Positions 1 to 9,331 of a stretch of DNA of 64,000 nt are shown here, piece after piece. A model generated the notes under the pieces. It was not told the origin of the DNA and made no database searches. It worked only from the letters and a program-made list of their open reading frames with translations. The stretch lies in contig NZ_LAHA01000018.1 in NCBI RefSeq assembly GCF_002608075.1, forward strand, positions 27 through 64,026. Reading direction: 5' to 3'. The DNA comes from Nostoc linckia z4 (lineage in GTDB: Bacteria > Cyanobacteriota > Cyanobacteriia > Cyanobacteriales > Nostocaceae). A program made the translations under genes and the position numbers. Numbering within the stretch: the stretch's first letter is position 1; each line of letters opens with the position of its first letter.

Positions 1-200
1 GATGGGGAGATGGGGAGATGGGGAGATGGGGGGATGGGGAGATGGGGAGATGGGGGGAAAAGGTTAAAGGTTAAAGGGAAAAAAAATAAATTTAATCTTT
101 CCCCTTTTCCCCTTTCCCCTTTTCCCCTTTCCCCTTTCCCCTTTTTCCCTTGCCCCATGCCCCATGCCCTATTCCCTATTCCCTATTCCCCATTCCCCAT
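1..200. repeat. Short tandem repeats (GATGGGGA and CCCCTTT types)
   Basis: Positions 1-57 are tandem copies of an 8-mer GATGGGGA with small variants. Positions 100-200 are C/T-rich repeats (CCCCTTT, then CCCCATG and TTCCCCA units). This is the short tandemly repeated repetitive (STRR) class of heterocystous cyanobacteria. The last units run into the 3' end of the LysR gene and supply its final codons and stop. An ORF reading through the array is judged spurious. Confidence 0.85.
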
Positions 201-1091
201 TTTTCTCGCCACACTTTTTGTGACTTCTAAAAATTGCTGTAAAACGATGGATGTATCATCTCGTCGCCAAACCACGGCTAGTTCTGAAGTTAAGTTTTTT
301 CCTTGAATTGGTTTGTAGACTACTCCCTTTCGCTGTAGACTTTGGGCGTTAGCGGGAAGCAATGTGACTCCAAGTCCACCTGCAACGGAACTAAGTACAG
401 TTACCATCCAAGTTGCTTCCTGTACTACTTTTGGCGAAAAACCCACCTGCTGACAAAGGTTAATTATTTGACTGTATGATGGTACCAAGTCGGTTGGTGG
501 TAAAACAAAAGGTTCATCTGCTAGGGCAATGAGTGGAATTTGTGACTTTGCTGCTAGAGGGTGTTTTTCTGGTAAAGCAACGACTAAAGGCTCTTGCAAA
601 ATCGGCAGAAAACTTAAAGAATTATCATTTAAATTGTTGTTAGGTAGTCTTTCAAAAGCAATATCGATGTAGCGATCGCGCAGTTGGTTTACCTGTTCAG
701 AAGAACTAACTTCCCGCAACACTAGTATCACCTCTGGAAATAAAGGGTGAAAAGTTTGCAAAATATCTGGCAAAACACTGTTAGCAACAGAACTATTAGT
801 TCCCACTACCAAGCGTCCAATTTCCCCCCGGCTGACTTTTTGTGCAGAGGTAATTGCCTGTTCTAACTGAGTTAATACCAAATGCGCTTCTGTGAAAAAG
901 ACTTTTCCAGCAGCAGTTAACTGTAGGGGGCGTTTTTTACGCTCAAATAATTGAAGCCCTAGTTCTGCTTCTAGTGCTTGAATTTGTTGGCTTAAAGGTG
1001 GTTGAGCAATATGCAATCTTTCAGCAGCACGACTAAAGTTTAATTCTTCAGCCACGGCGATGAAGTATCGCAGATGTCTAAGTTCTATCAT
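183..1091 (-). CDS. LysR-family transcriptional regulator
   Basis: A 302-residue cytoplasmic DNA-binding regulator. The N-terminal 60 residues form the typical LysR winged helix-turn-helix (MIELRHLRYFIAVAEELNFSR, then AAERLHIAQPPLSQQIQALE and FERKKR). The remainder is a periplasmic-binding-protein-like effector domain of the BenM/CatM type. The ATG start gives the canonical LysR N-terminus. The effector cannot be told from sequence. It lies convergent to nothing and divergent from the aspartoacylase gene, with about 230 bp between them. LysR proteins often control the divergent neighbour, so aspartoacylase is a possible target (inference). The last few residues (about KMGNGE) and the stop codon are encoded by STRR repeat sequence, so the native C-terminus may have been altered. 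Confidence 0.9.
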   Translation of the reverse strand: MIELRHLRYFIAVAEELNFSRAAERLHIAQPPLSQQIQALEAELGLQLFERKKRPLQLTAAGKVFFTEAHLVLTQLEQAITSAQKVSRGEIGRLVVGTNSSVANSVLPDILQTFHPLFPEVILVLREVSSSEQVNQLRDRYIDIAFERLPNNNLNDNSLSFLPILQEPLVVALPEKHPLAAKSQIPLIALADEPFVLPPTDLVPSYSQIINLCQQVGFSPKVVQEATWMVTVLSSVAGGLGVTLLPANAQSLQRKGVVYKPIQGKNLTSELAVVWRRDDTSIVLQQFLEVTKSVARKMGNGE

Positions 1092-1318
1092 TGGGGACTG
1101 GGGAATGGGAAAGGAATATTTGTCTGCGTTAATTGTCTGATTTATGACATTAGCGTCTAGCTATTATATCTTTAATATATATTGTATAAGTTCAATAAAT
1201 ATTGGACATATACTAGCATTTTGTTTATTTTGATTTCTATAGAGATTTTTCTCTGAATAAACCAGAGTAGGGTGGGCATTATAATGTCTAGCCTACAAGC
1301 TTTGATGACGAGGTTTTT
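1092..1318. promoter_or_regulatory. Divergent intergenic region between LysR gene and aspartoacylase
   Basis: An AT-rich gap of about 230 bp between two divergent starts that must hold both promoters. LysR-type operators (T-N11-A) are plausible, but I could not single one out. No ORF here is convincing. Confidence 0.4.
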
Positions 1319-2197
1319 ATGAGTCAGATTAAACGAGTGGCGATCGTTGGAGGAACTCACGGCAATGAGTTAACAGGAGTATACTTAGTTAAAAAATTTC
1401 AGCAATATCCCAATTTAATTAATAGACCAAGTTGGGAAACTTTGTTATTACTTGGTAATCTCAAAGCTATTGCACAAAGGAAGCGTTATATTGACAAAGA
1501 TTTAAATCGTTGCTTTAGCAAGGAAAACTTACAAAATTCAAATTTTTTAAATTATGAAGATACGCGGGCACAAGAAATTAAACAAATACTACAACCGCAA
1601 AATCAGCCTTTCGTAGATGTAATCATTGATTTACATAGCACAACCGCCAACATGGGGCTAACTTTGATTTTTTGCGATATGCATCCTTTTTTACTGCGGT
1701 TAGCTGCTTATTTAACTTCGATAAATTCCTTAGTAAAAGTGTATATTAATCCGCAATCAAAACAAGGCGGTTTTCTGCGTTCTGTATGTGAATTAGGTTT
1801 TGTGATTGAAGTTGGTGCTGTCGCTCAAAATGTCTTAAATGCTGAATTATTTCAACAAACAGAACAACTAATTTATGCAATTTTAGAATATTTTACATGG
1901 TACAACCAAGGTCATATTCCACAGATAAACAATAATCTGACATTTTATGAATATATTGGAACTATTGATTATCCCAGAGATGAACAAGGTGAAATTCAAG
2001 CGATGATTCATCCCCAGGTTCAGTTTCGAGATTATGAACCTCTAAATCCAGGTGAGCCAATATTTAGGACTTTTGCAGATACAGATATTTTATATGAAGG
2101 AGTATCTACTGTTTATCCGATTTTTATCAATGAAGCGGCTTATTATGAAAAAGGAATTGCGATGCATTTAACTCAAAAGCAACAAAAGATAGTTTAA
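1319..2197 (+). CDS. Aspartoacylase / AstE-AspA family zinc carboxypeptidase-like hydrolase
   Basis: A 292-residue enzyme of the aspartoacylase/succinylglutamate desuccinylase family (M14-like zinc fold), predicted to hydrolyse N-acyl-aspartate to aspartate plus a carboxylic acid in the cytoplasm. Visible motifs are GGTHGNE near residue 12 (zinc ligands His and Glu), DLNRCF (substrate Asn-Arg pair), [10 protein letters not shown] (third zinc ligand His) and IEVGAVAQN (catalytic Glu region). Length matches bacterial aspartoacylases annotated in cyanobacteria. It starts with ATG 228 bp from the divergent LysR gene. The in vivo substrate is not certain, since family members also act on other acyl amino acids. 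Confidence 0.85.
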   Translation: MSQIKRVAIVGGTHGNELTGVYLVKKFQQYPNLINRPSWETLLLLGNLKAIAQRKRYIDKDLNRCFSKENLQNSNFLNYEDTRAQEIKQILQPQNQPFVDVIIDLHSTTANMGLTLIFCDMHPFLLRLAAYLTSINSLVKVYINPQSKQGGFLRSVCELGFVIEVGAVAQNVLNAELFQQTEQLIYAILEYFTWYNQGHIPQINNNLTFYEYIGTIDYPRDEQGEIQAMIHPQVQFRDYEPLNPGEPIFRTFADTDILYEGVSTVYPIFINEAAYYEKGIAMHLTQKQQKIV

Positions 2198-2256
2198 TAC
2201 TGTTCGCAATGGGCTACGTTAATACACATGTTATTGTCATTAGTCTTTGGCTATTT

Positions 2257-2297
2257 GCTAATGACTAATGACCAATGACTAATGACTAATGACTAAT
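2257..2297. repeat. Heptamer STRR array (AATGACT)
   Basis: About six consecutive copies of the 7-mer AATGACT/ACTAATG with one variant (AATGACC). The last unit contains the stop codon of the minus-strand Tyr/Arg/His-rich gene. Confidence 0.85.
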
Positions 2298-2766
2298 AGC
2301 AATGCCCGTGGCAATTTCTATGCAGATAGTCATAGTTTCTCAGATAATAACGGTATAGAGGGTCATGAACCCTTTGATGGTAATTCCTGTGTCGATGATG
2401 ATACCGTCTACGGTAATAAATATCTTCGGGATAATAAATCCTTTGACGGTAATAATTTCTGTGCCATTGACGATAATACCTACGATGGCGATAATATCGA
2501 CGATGTCTCCGGTGATAGCGCCGATATTTTCGATGTTTTAATTTTTCGCTATCAACTTCTGAATCTTGTGGAATTGAAGAATCTTTTGTAACTGAATTTG
2601 ACCAGGAATTCAGGATATTTTGATTGCTTTGTGTCTGAGAAATTGGGCTGCTTAATTCTTCAGGGCTTTGTAGCATCTGCAACTCATTTTTTTCAGATGC
2701 GGCGGCAATTTCTAATCCCAGACAAGTGGGCAATAATAAAACACTGATGACAAATTTCCAAAACAC
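2293..2766 (-). CDS. Secreted Tyr/Arg/His-rich protein of unknown function
   Basis: A 157-residue protein with an N-terminal hydrophobic signal peptide (about residues 1-24, ending near AAAS), a polar Ser/Gln-rich linker, and from about residue 78 a strongly biased Tyr/Arg/His region (YRRYHRRHRRYYRHRRYYRQ and onward). I do not recognise a domain. The composition suggests an exported, positively charged, possibly wall- or metal-associated protein. The start is taken as GTG preceded by a GGAG motif; an overlapping ATG is in another frame. The stop lies inside the heptamer array, so the C-terminus (CHGHCY) may be repeat-modified. A mirror ORF on the plus strand is a shadow of this biased composition. 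Confidence 0.6.
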   Translation of the reverse strand: MFWKFVISVLLLPTCLGLEIAAASEKNELQMLQSPEELSSPISQTQSNQNILNSWSNSVTKDSSIPQDSEVDSEKLKHRKYRRYHRRHRRYYRHRRYYRQWHRNYYRQRIYYPEDIYYRRRYHHRHRNYHQRVHDPLYRYYLRNYDYLHRNCHGHCY

Positions 2767-2942
2767 TGTTTCATGCTCCTAATTTTTTATTCCCTGGCTG
2801 AACTAGGGAATGCCAATTGATATCAAACTCTGGCTTAAAGAGGAATTACGCAGTGAAACAAAAAATTAAGGCTTGTTTTTATGAACGAAAAACATAGCCT
2901 TAATAAATAATATCATGTCCGGGACAAAATCGATATAAATGC

Positions 2943-5153
2943 TCACCCTGCTAAGCGATACATAATCACTTTTCCTTTCCAATTTTCTTCAACAAATATT
3001 AAATATTCACCATTGGAACGGCGAAAAGCGCGAATACCATAAGGTATATCAATCCAACCACTTTCGCTACCAACTTCTGGGTCTGGTTTTAACTTTTGTA
3101 CTTGCACTCCTGTGGTTGCATTGTAAACATATACCTCTGCGGTTTTAACTGTGACAGCAAAAACATAATCTCCCGCTACACTCATGGCGGCTGTGGAAAC
3201 TTCCCGTTTACCGGTGGTGTCGTGGGGAATTACAACCCGCCAACGAGGTGTGCGATTTCCTTTACTCCAATTGTCAAAACGGGCAATTTCAGAACCCGCA
3301 ACTCCGGTATCATCGCCAAATGCGGGACGATCTACTGTGAAGCCTGACAAATACATGGTATCTGTTTGGGGGAAATATTCAATGCGTCGCAAATCGTTAA
3401 AAATCTTAGGAGTGGTTTGCTTTTCCATTGAACTATAACTGTAGATGGGATTCCCCTTGCTATCAATTCCCTGTAATGGATAATGTCGGATACCTATACC
3501 ATCTTGGGTTCGCAAAGCTTTCCAAACGTCTCCTTTGCTGTCTACCCACCAACCGCCGATGTAGGGATAATCTTTGCTGGTATCGTATTCGTTGTTTTCA
3601 AATTTGCCATTACCGTTGCTGTCTCGCCAAATCCATTCACCTTTTTGTGGTTGATAAGGCGGCCAATTTCCAGTCAAAAATGGTTTGTCTGCACCATTAG
3701 TACCAACAAACATTCCGGCTGGGATGGCAATTTTACCGTCTGTGGCGGGATTGAAACGATATATTTGCAGAAAGCTGTTATACATATCTGTGAGGAACAA
3801 AAACGGCTTTCCTTGGATGCGGCGCACAAAGGTTGCATCTGGGGATGTATGCAGACGTGGATCTTGGGGATATTTGAAGGGATTTAAGGTGTAGGCTTTG
3901 TAAGTCCATTGCTTACCAGCAGCCTTACTATAATCCATTTGATATTGTTCTTGTTTGGTGAATAAATCTACACCATCGGTTTTAGGATCGGCGTCTGCAT
4001 TATCAACAAATATTAAACCTAGCGATCGCCACAGTAATTTACCTGATGGCGCAAATTTCCGCAAGTCTGTTCCTGATTTGTTGAAACCATTACTATTTAT
4101 ATAGATATTACCTGATGCATCTGTGCCAACTCCGGTAATTCCATACAGTTTCAAATCTCGAATCTCACCAGAAATTCCTGTATAAATACCGTTTTTACAG
4201 CCAAAACTGCCTATTTGTACTGGCGGATCTTTAATCTCATAAATTAAGATTTGCTGAAGCGAACCATTTTCTGCCACTAACAGCTTACCTTGGGGATTGA
4301 TGGCGATCGCTGTTGGTTCTACAATATCTGCAATCTCCTGGGGTAATTGCTTGCCACTTGAGGAATAATGTAAAATCTTCGCAGGATTACCACCATTTTT
4401 GTTTTGAATTATCCACAGATTTTTTTGCTGATCAACTGCCATCGCCCCCGGATTAACAACACTAAAACTGCGAAGTTCCTTCATGGTCTCAGTATCAAAA
4501 ATCCGAATTTTATTAGCAGCAAAATCACTCACATATAACTCACTGTCTATAATTGCTAATCCAGTAACTTCACTTTTATTACTGACAATTAACATACTTT
4601 TATCCCAGCCACGTCCCCCAGGAAACGGTGCTGTTTTTCCTGACAAATCATAACGTCTAACAGAGTGCCAAGCTGTTTTTTCTGCTGGATAATCTTCTTT
4701 TGTATTGCCAATTGAACCTTGAGTCATGGCAAGGTAAATATATTTATTATTTGCTGTTATAGCCTTGCCACCACCACGACCCCAACCGTGGGTATCACTC
4801 AGGGCACTGATAATTTTACCATCCTTATAGATTCCTGCTTCCGTTCCCGCTTCATCCCAATGGCTGTTAGTATAAACTGTACCATCAGGAGTAACATACA
4901 TTGCTTCTATATTGTTTTGTATCCGCAGATTGCCGCTACCAATACTATTACCTATCCACGATGTTTTATAGGTGAGTGTAGATGTTCCACTGGTTGCCCA
5001 ATCTGTTGTAATGCCAATGGTAGTAATAAAAATTCCAACCATTAGACTAATTAAAAATTTAAAAGTTTTCTTTCTTAACAAATATCTAAAATTCCAGATA
5101 TTTCTGCACCTTTGATAGAGCCTGATTAACCGCACAATTAATTGATTATTCAT
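2943..5153 (-). CDS. Large exported NHL/beta-propeller-like protein
   Basis: A 736-residue protein. Residues about 30-52 form one hydrophobic segment (KFLISLMVGIFITTIGITT) after a basic N-terminus, so it is either a signal anchor or an uncleaved signal. The rest is soluble and extracytoplasmic, with recurring propeller-type strands (for example GLAIIDSELYVSDFAANKIRI, AIAINPQGKLLVAENG, VGTDASGNIYINSNG) that resemble NHL/SMP-30 repeats. It contains a DSNGNGKFENNEYD stretch that looks like a dockerin/EF-hand type Ca2+ loop. No catalytic motif was recognised. It stands alone, with a 670-bp repeat-rich gap upstream. Function unknown; surface binding or an enzyme of the propeller class are both possible. 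Confidence 0.7.
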   Translation of the reverse strand: MNNQLIVRLIRLYQRCRNIWNFRYLLRKKTFKFLISLMVGIFITTIGITTDWATSGTSTLTYKTSWIGNSIGSGNLRIQNNIEAMYVTPDGTVYTNSHWDEAGTEAGIYKDGKIISALSDTHGWGRGGGKAITANNKYIYLAMTQGSIGNTKEDYPAEKTAWHSVRRYDLSGKTAPFPGGRGWDKSMLIVSNKSEVTGLAIIDSELYVSDFAANKIRIFDTETMKELRSFSVVNPGAMAVDQQKNLWIIQNKNGGNPAKILHYSSSGKQLPQEIADIVEPTAIAINPQGKLLVAENGSLQQILIYEIKDPPVQIGSFGCKNGIYTGISGEIRDLKLYGITGVGTDASGNIYINSNGFNKSGTDLRKFAPSGKLLWRSLGLIFVDNADADPKTDGVDLFTKQEQYQMDYSKAAGKQWTYKAYTLNPFKYPQDPRLHTSPDATFVRRIQGKPFLFLTDMYNSFLQIYRFNPATDGKIAIPAGMFVGTNGADKPFLTGNWPPYQPQKGEWIWRDSNGNGKFENNEYDTSKDYPYIGGWWVDSKGDVWKALRTQDGIGIRHYPLQGIDSKGNPIYSYSSMEKQTTPKIFNDLRRIEYFPQTDTMYLSGFTVDRPAFGDDTGVAGSEIARFDNWSKGNRTPRWRVVIPHDTTGKREVSTAAMSVAGDYVFAVTVKTAEVYVYNATTGVQVQKLKPDPEVGSESGWIDIPYGIRAFRRSNGEYLIFVEENWKGKVIMYRLAG

Positions 5154-5435
5154 ATTATTTTATTTAATTCTCTATAAAAATCAAATTTTATCTCTGCGCC
5201 TCTGCATGAGATTTTTGATGTTTGCAACTTCTTCACTGATTGTATATACAACTATCATTTTCTAAATCCGCACAAAAAATATAAGTAAATTTAAAAAGAT
5301 ATTCCAGGTATGAATATTTACTATTTATGTTGCTAAAATCGTAAAAAATAATACAAAAATCCTAGACATTGATTAATTTATCTTGTTTTTAGGCTTTCAT
5401 ATTATGTCCACTTGATTACTTATTAAATCCGAAAA

Positions 5436-5504
5436 ACCCCACCCCGCCAAAGCTACGCTTTGTCTCCCCTAAGAGCCGGCGGGGAGGGGATTAAGGGGTG
5501 GGGT
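5436..5504. repeat. Inverted repeat element
   Basis: The outer arms ACCCCACCCC (5436-5445) and GGGGTGGGGT (5495-5504) are perfectly complementary. An inner pair CCCCGCC/GGCGGGG (5442-5448 and 5478-5484) continues the stem. It sits in the gap between divergent genes and looks like a small palindromic repeat unit rather than a terminator, because no T-tract follows. Confidence 0.7.
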
Positions 5505-5693
5505 ACAATGGCTGTGGGAATCATAACTAATTATGCGGACATGATATCACTGTCTACCATTTATGTTGTGATAATCACTAGTATTAAATTTATCATCTTC
5601 GGTATGATTCAGTTAACTAAAACACAAGTTATTATTGCTTGTTGACGTGAAGATATAAATAGTTTATAAAGTGGTGTTCTCTTAAAAAAAAAT

Positions 5694-5780
5694 AAATCCC
5701 AAAGATTTTGTGAAATATCAAATGTTATGTTGACAGTCAACACTGATATTGTTCACAACTAAAATAGGATTGCTATATTA
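5694..5780. repeat. Dispersed repeat, copy 1 (inverted relative to copy at 43964)
   Basis: The reverse complement of this stretch closely matches 43964-44065: TATAGCAAT-CTATTT-AGTTGTGAACAATATC-GTGTTGACTGT, then AATATTTCACAAA and TTTGGGATT. The two copies differ by a few substitutions and by the number of GTTGACT heptamers in the middle. It lies about 40 bp upstream of the first glycosyltransferase. Confidence 0.75.
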
Positions 5781-5821
5781 TTAGCTGTATATCTTTTAAT
5801 ACATTTATAGGATAAACATCA

Positions 5822-6991
5822 GTGATAAATCACAAAGAAAATTTTACTTCAAATTCTGCATCAATTCTTACTTTGGGATTAGGCTGGTTTCCTCAAAATC
5901 CTGGAGGATTAGAAAGGTATATTTATGAACTAACTCATAAATTAGCAGCGAATCAAGACCAAATTGAATTATGCGGAGTTGGACTTCCAGAAGCTCAACC
6001 AAATTCTCCAATTAAGCTGACTAATTTAGCTACAGTTGATACTAATATTTGTCAAAGATTATGGTCAATTCGTAGAAATTTCCAGAAGACTAGAACAAAT
6101 ACACCAGATGCAATTAATCTACATTTTGCATTATATAGCTTTCCGATTTTAGATATTTTACCGAAAAAAGTACCCATTACTTTTAACTTTCATGGCCCTT
6201 GGGCTTTTGAAAGTAAGCAGGAAGTAGTTAATAAAAATCTCAGTCTTTTAATTAAGCATTGGCTGATAGAACAAACAACTTATAATCGGTGCGATCGCTT
6301 TATTGTTCTTAGCAAAGCATTTGGCAATATCTTACACCAAAAATACCAAGTACCTTGGAAAAAAATTAATGTTATTCCTGGTGGGGTTGATATTAATTGG
6401 TTTCAACCAAATTTATCACCGCAGGAAGCTTGTAGACAATTAGGCTGGCCTAATAATCGTCGGATTTTATTTACATCACGCCGCTTGGTGCATCGCACTG
6501 GTGTTGATAAATTATTACAAGCGATCGCCATCATTAAACCCAGAATACCAGATATTTGGCTGGCGATCGCCGGTCGCGGTCACATCCAATCTACACTACA
6601 ACAACAAGCTACAGAATTAGGATTAGACGACAACGTTAAATTCTTAGGTTTTCTACCTGATGACCAATTACCGATAGCTTATCAAGCTGCTGAATTAACT
6701 GTAGTTCCTAGTCAATCTTTTGAAGGATTTGGATTAGTAATAGTTGAATCTCTTGCTTGTGGTACTCCAGTTTTGTGTACGCCAGTGGGTGGAATGCCAG
6801 AAATTTTAGCAGAGTTTTCACCGGATTTAATTACTACTTCCATCGAAGCATCAGCGATTGCCCAAAAATTAGAACAAGCACTACTAGGAAATATTCCCAT
6901 CCCTTCACGAGAAGCCTGTCGCCAATATGCGATTACACATTATGATTGGCATCAAATTGCCCAGCGAGTCCGGAGTATTTTATTAGAATAG
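5822..6991 (+). CDS. GT4-family glycosyltransferase
   Basis: A 389-residue cytoplasmic glycosyltransferase of the GT-B fold, family 4 (retaining, nucleotide-sugar dependent). The N-terminal acceptor domain has GWFPQNPGGLERYIYEL with the usual Gly-rich loop. The C-terminal donor domain has FTSRRLVHRTGVDKLLQA and the E-x7-E motif in EGFGLVIVE followed by SLACGTPVLCTPVGG. The first start is GTG; no strong ribosome site is visible. A second GT4 gene follows 68 bp downstream on the same strand, so they may be co-transcribed and add successive sugars to a surface polysaccharide or glycolipid. Donor and acceptor are unknown. Confidence 0.88.
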   Translation: MINHKENFTSNSASILTLGLGWFPQNPGGLERYIYELTHKLAANQDQIELCGVGLPEAQPNSPIKLTNLATVDTNICQRLWSIRRNFQKTRTNTPDAINLHFALYSFPILDILPKKVPITFNFHGPWAFESKQEVVNKNLSLLIKHWLIEQTTYNRCDRFIVLSKAFGNILHQKYQVPWKKINVIPGGVDINWFQPNLSPQEACRQLGWPNNRRILFTSRRLVHRTGVDKLLQAIAIIKPRIPDIWLAIAGRGHIQSTLQQQATELGLDDNVKFLGFLPDDQLPIAYQAAELTVVPSQSFEGFGLVIVESLACGTPVLCTPVGGMPEILAEFSPDLITTSIEASAIAQKLEQALLGNIPIPSREACRQYAITHYDWHQIAQRVRSILLE

Positions 6992-7059
6992 AATTCAGAA
7001 TTCAGAATTAAGAGTAGGGGTGCAGAATGAATAAAATTAATTGATAAAACAGAGGTTTT

Positions 7060-8199
7060 ATGAAAATTCTTTTTTTAGACCAAAGCGGTAAACCAGGCGG
7101 TGCAGAATTGTGTTTAATCGATATTGCTAAACCCTATGGACAAAATGCTTTAGTAGGTTTATTTGCAGATGGTTCATTTAAACAGTTACTACAGCAAAAT
7201 AATATTCCGGTAGAAGTTTTGAGAAATGAAGCGATCGCAGTTCGCAAAGAAAGCGGTTTCATCCAAGGTTTAAATAGTTTTAGACAACTAATACCTTTAA
7301 TTATTAAAGTAATTAAAAAAGCGCGTAAATATGATTTAATCTACGCCAACACCCAAAAGGCATTAGTTGTAGGAGCAATAGCAAGTTTTTTCAGTCGTCG
7401 TCCTTTGGTATATCATTTACATGATATTCTTTCCACAGAACACTTTAGCCAAACTAATCTTCGCATAGCCGTCAACCTAGCTAATCGTTTTGCATCATTA
7501 GTAATTGCTAATTCTCAAGCTAGTCAAACAGCTTTTATAAAAGCAGGAGGACGGCAAGATATCATCGAAGTTGTCTATAACGGCTTTGAACTTAAAAATT
7601 ATCAAACTAATGAATATGACATCAAAAAATTACAGCAAAATTTAGAGTTACAAGGAAAATTTGTAGTTGGACATTTTAGCAGACTTGCACCTTGGAAAGG
7701 GCAGCATATTTTAATTGATGCCCTTGCTCAATGTCCGCCACAGGTAACAGCAATTTTAGTCGGCGATGCATTATTTGGCGAACAAAATTACGTCCAACAG
7801 TTACACGAACAAGTTGCTAAATTGGGACTAGAAAACCGCGTCAAATTTTTAGGCTTTCGTTCAGATATTCCCCAATTAATGGCAGCTTGTGACTTAGTAG
7901 CACACACTTCAACTTCTCCAGAACCTTTTGGCAGAGTCATTGTTGAGGCAATGCTATGTGAAAAACCTGTAATTGCAGCCAAAGCTGGCGGTGCAATGGA
8001 ATTAATAGAACACGGACTCAATGGTTTTCTAGTAACACCAGGAGAACCCCAGGAACTTGCACAAATGATTATCACCTGTCTTCAAGAGACAGAAATAACT
8101 GCAACTATAGCGAAGAATGCCAGAATTACTGCTAGTCAACGTTTTGATGTTGCAACTATTAATCAGCAAATTGCTCAACTGCTGTCCGAGAGAATATAA
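7060..8199 (+). CDS. GT4-family glycosyltransferase
   Basis: A 379-residue GT-B glycosyltransferase. The N-terminal motif is LDQSGKPGGAELCLIDI (GGAE loop of GT4 enzymes). The C-terminal donor site has GHFSRLAPWKGQHILIDAL, the E-x7-E motif EPFGRVIVE, and AKAGGAMELI. ATG start. It is downstream of another GT4 gene in the same direction and probably in the same transcript. It ends just before a perfect palindrome at 8208-8238 that could act as a transcription stop. Specific sugar unknown. Confidence 0.88.
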   Translation: MKILFLDQSGKPGGAELCLIDIAKPYGQNALVGLFADGSFKQLLQQNNIPVEVLRNEAIAVRKESGFIQGLNSFRQLIPLIIKVIKKARKYDLIYANTQKALVVGAIASFFSRRPLVYHLHDILSTEHFSQTNLRIAVNLANRFASLVIANSQASQTAFIKAGGRQDIIEVVYNGFELKNYQTNEYDIKKLQQNLELQGKFVVGHFSRLAPWKGQHILIDALAQCPPQVTAILVGDALFGEQNYVQQLHEQVAKLGLENRVKFLGFRSDIPQLMAACDLVAHTSTSPEPFGRVIVEAMLCEKPVIAAKAGGAMELIEHGLNGFLVTPGEPQELAQMIITCLQETEITATIAKNARITASQRFDVATINQQIAQLLSERI

Positions 8200-8207
8200 C
8201 AAATCCC

Positions 8208-8238
8208 TGTAGAGACGTTGCAATGCAACGTCTCTACA
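8208..8238. repeat. 31-bp perfect palindrome (TGTAGAGACGTTGCA arms)
   Basis: Arms TGTAGAGACGTTGCA and its exact complement are separated by a single base. A second copy with a different centre base is at 25536-25566. It lies between convergent genes, 9 bp after the glycosyltransferase stop, and may double as a bidirectional terminator even though no long T-tract follows. Confidence 0.85.
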
Positions 8239-8258
8239 TTTGGGTTCATGCTATACAA

Positions 8259-8630
8259 TTACAAACCGACTAATTCGCGAGATTCAAAATCAGTCAATTG
8301 TTGAGCGATCGCTAATCTAGCTTCTAACTTTGCTACACTAAACTGGTTACGCAGATATTCTAAATGTCCCAGGGCATTTGCCTTTTCCCCAGTCAAGCGG
8401 ATTAAAGTATCCATTGCCTTTTGATATTCTTGATTTACAAGCAGCACCTCAAAACGCCTAGCCTTGCGTTGAGCATCATTTTTCAAATCCATCTCAAAGG
8501 CGGCGACGCGATCCGCATTACCTTCAAATCTATTAATTTGCTGCTGTACTGCCATCAGCTGAGAATCTATTTCATTAGCTCGTTGAGCAGCTTGGGCGAT
8601 GGCAGCTGGATAATGACTCAGTTGCATCAT
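8259..8630 (-). CDS. Small coiled-coil protein, unknown function
   Basis: A 123-residue, helix-rich soluble protein, with heptad-like runs throughout (ANEIDSQLMAVQQQINRFEG, LTGEKANALGHLEYLRNQ). There is no signal peptide or cysteine. It begins with two consecutive ATG codons; a GAGG stretch lies 11 bases before the first. I recognise it only as a conserved-looking cyanobacterial hypothetical. It is convergent with the glycosyltransferases and isolated from other minus-strand genes. Confidence 0.65.
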   Translation of the reverse strand: MMQLSHYPAAIAQAAQRANEIDSQLMAVQQQINRFEGNADRVAAFEMDLKNDAQRKARRFEVLLVNQEYQKAMDTLIRLTGEKANALGHLEYLRNQFSVAKLEARLAIAQQLTDFESRELVGL

Positions 8631-8639
8631 CTAATAATT

Positions 8640-9331
8640 TTCCTCTGTAGTCAATATTTTCAGGCTTCAGCATAAGACTAACTCCGGAATCCATTTTCCA
8701 AAAGGCTGTCACAGAGCAGTTTTACACTTAACCAAGTTTGGTGAATGCTATATATCTATTATAGTAAAAAAGTACTGATTTGAACCGACTCAAAGACTTT
8801 GTTTTGGTCAGTTTTACCTAACTTTAGCTAAAAGTCTGTAAAATTTATTTCTTGCCAAAAATATCAATAACTAATTTACAGTATCTTTACTTAGTAGAGA
8901 TAAATATTAAGTTAAAATAAACTCTCAAGAAAATTTAATTTGGAATTTTGTATTTGTGTATAATAGGTTTCTTAAGTCAGGTTTTGAATTCAAACTTATT
9001 TGCATAAATCTCCACTAAGTGAGAGACTAATTCCCTAAAGATTTGGCTGAAAAAATCAATAGTTTTACCTGAGTTATAGCAAACCTTGACTACATTTTGA
9101 GTTTTGCTAGAACTCAATGAATGCGCTGAGCGCTCAGCACAGTTCGCCGCAAGTATCGCATTTTCATACACACAAACGCAAGCGCTGTTTGGAGCAGCGT
9201 TACAGTTTCTCTTTAACAAAACTCACTGTGGAATACCTAGTGACTATGAAAAAATGCCCAAGATTCCCAGGAGTAGAAGCACTAGCCTTGGGCGGAATTT
9301 ATACACTTAATAAAAAGCAGGAGTCATATAA
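8640..9331. other. Intergenic region, 690 bp, no convincing gene
   Basis: An AT-rich gap. Short ORFs on both strands overlap each other around 8977-9310 and show no coding character. A perfect 14-bp palindrome GCTGAGCGCTCAGC is at 9125-9138. The promoter of the downstream beta-helix gene should lie here; a GGAG ribosome site is visible just before its ATG. Confidence 0.5.

Noticed and set aside
10..306. 98-residue plus-strand ORF in the first 300 bp
   Set aside because: It is a translation of STRR repeats plus the antisense of the LysR gene.
2289..2591. Asp/Asn-rich ORF opposite the Tyr/Arg/His-rich gene
   Set aside because: It is a mirror of a biased minus-strand gene; the minus-strand frame has a signal peptide and a better start.
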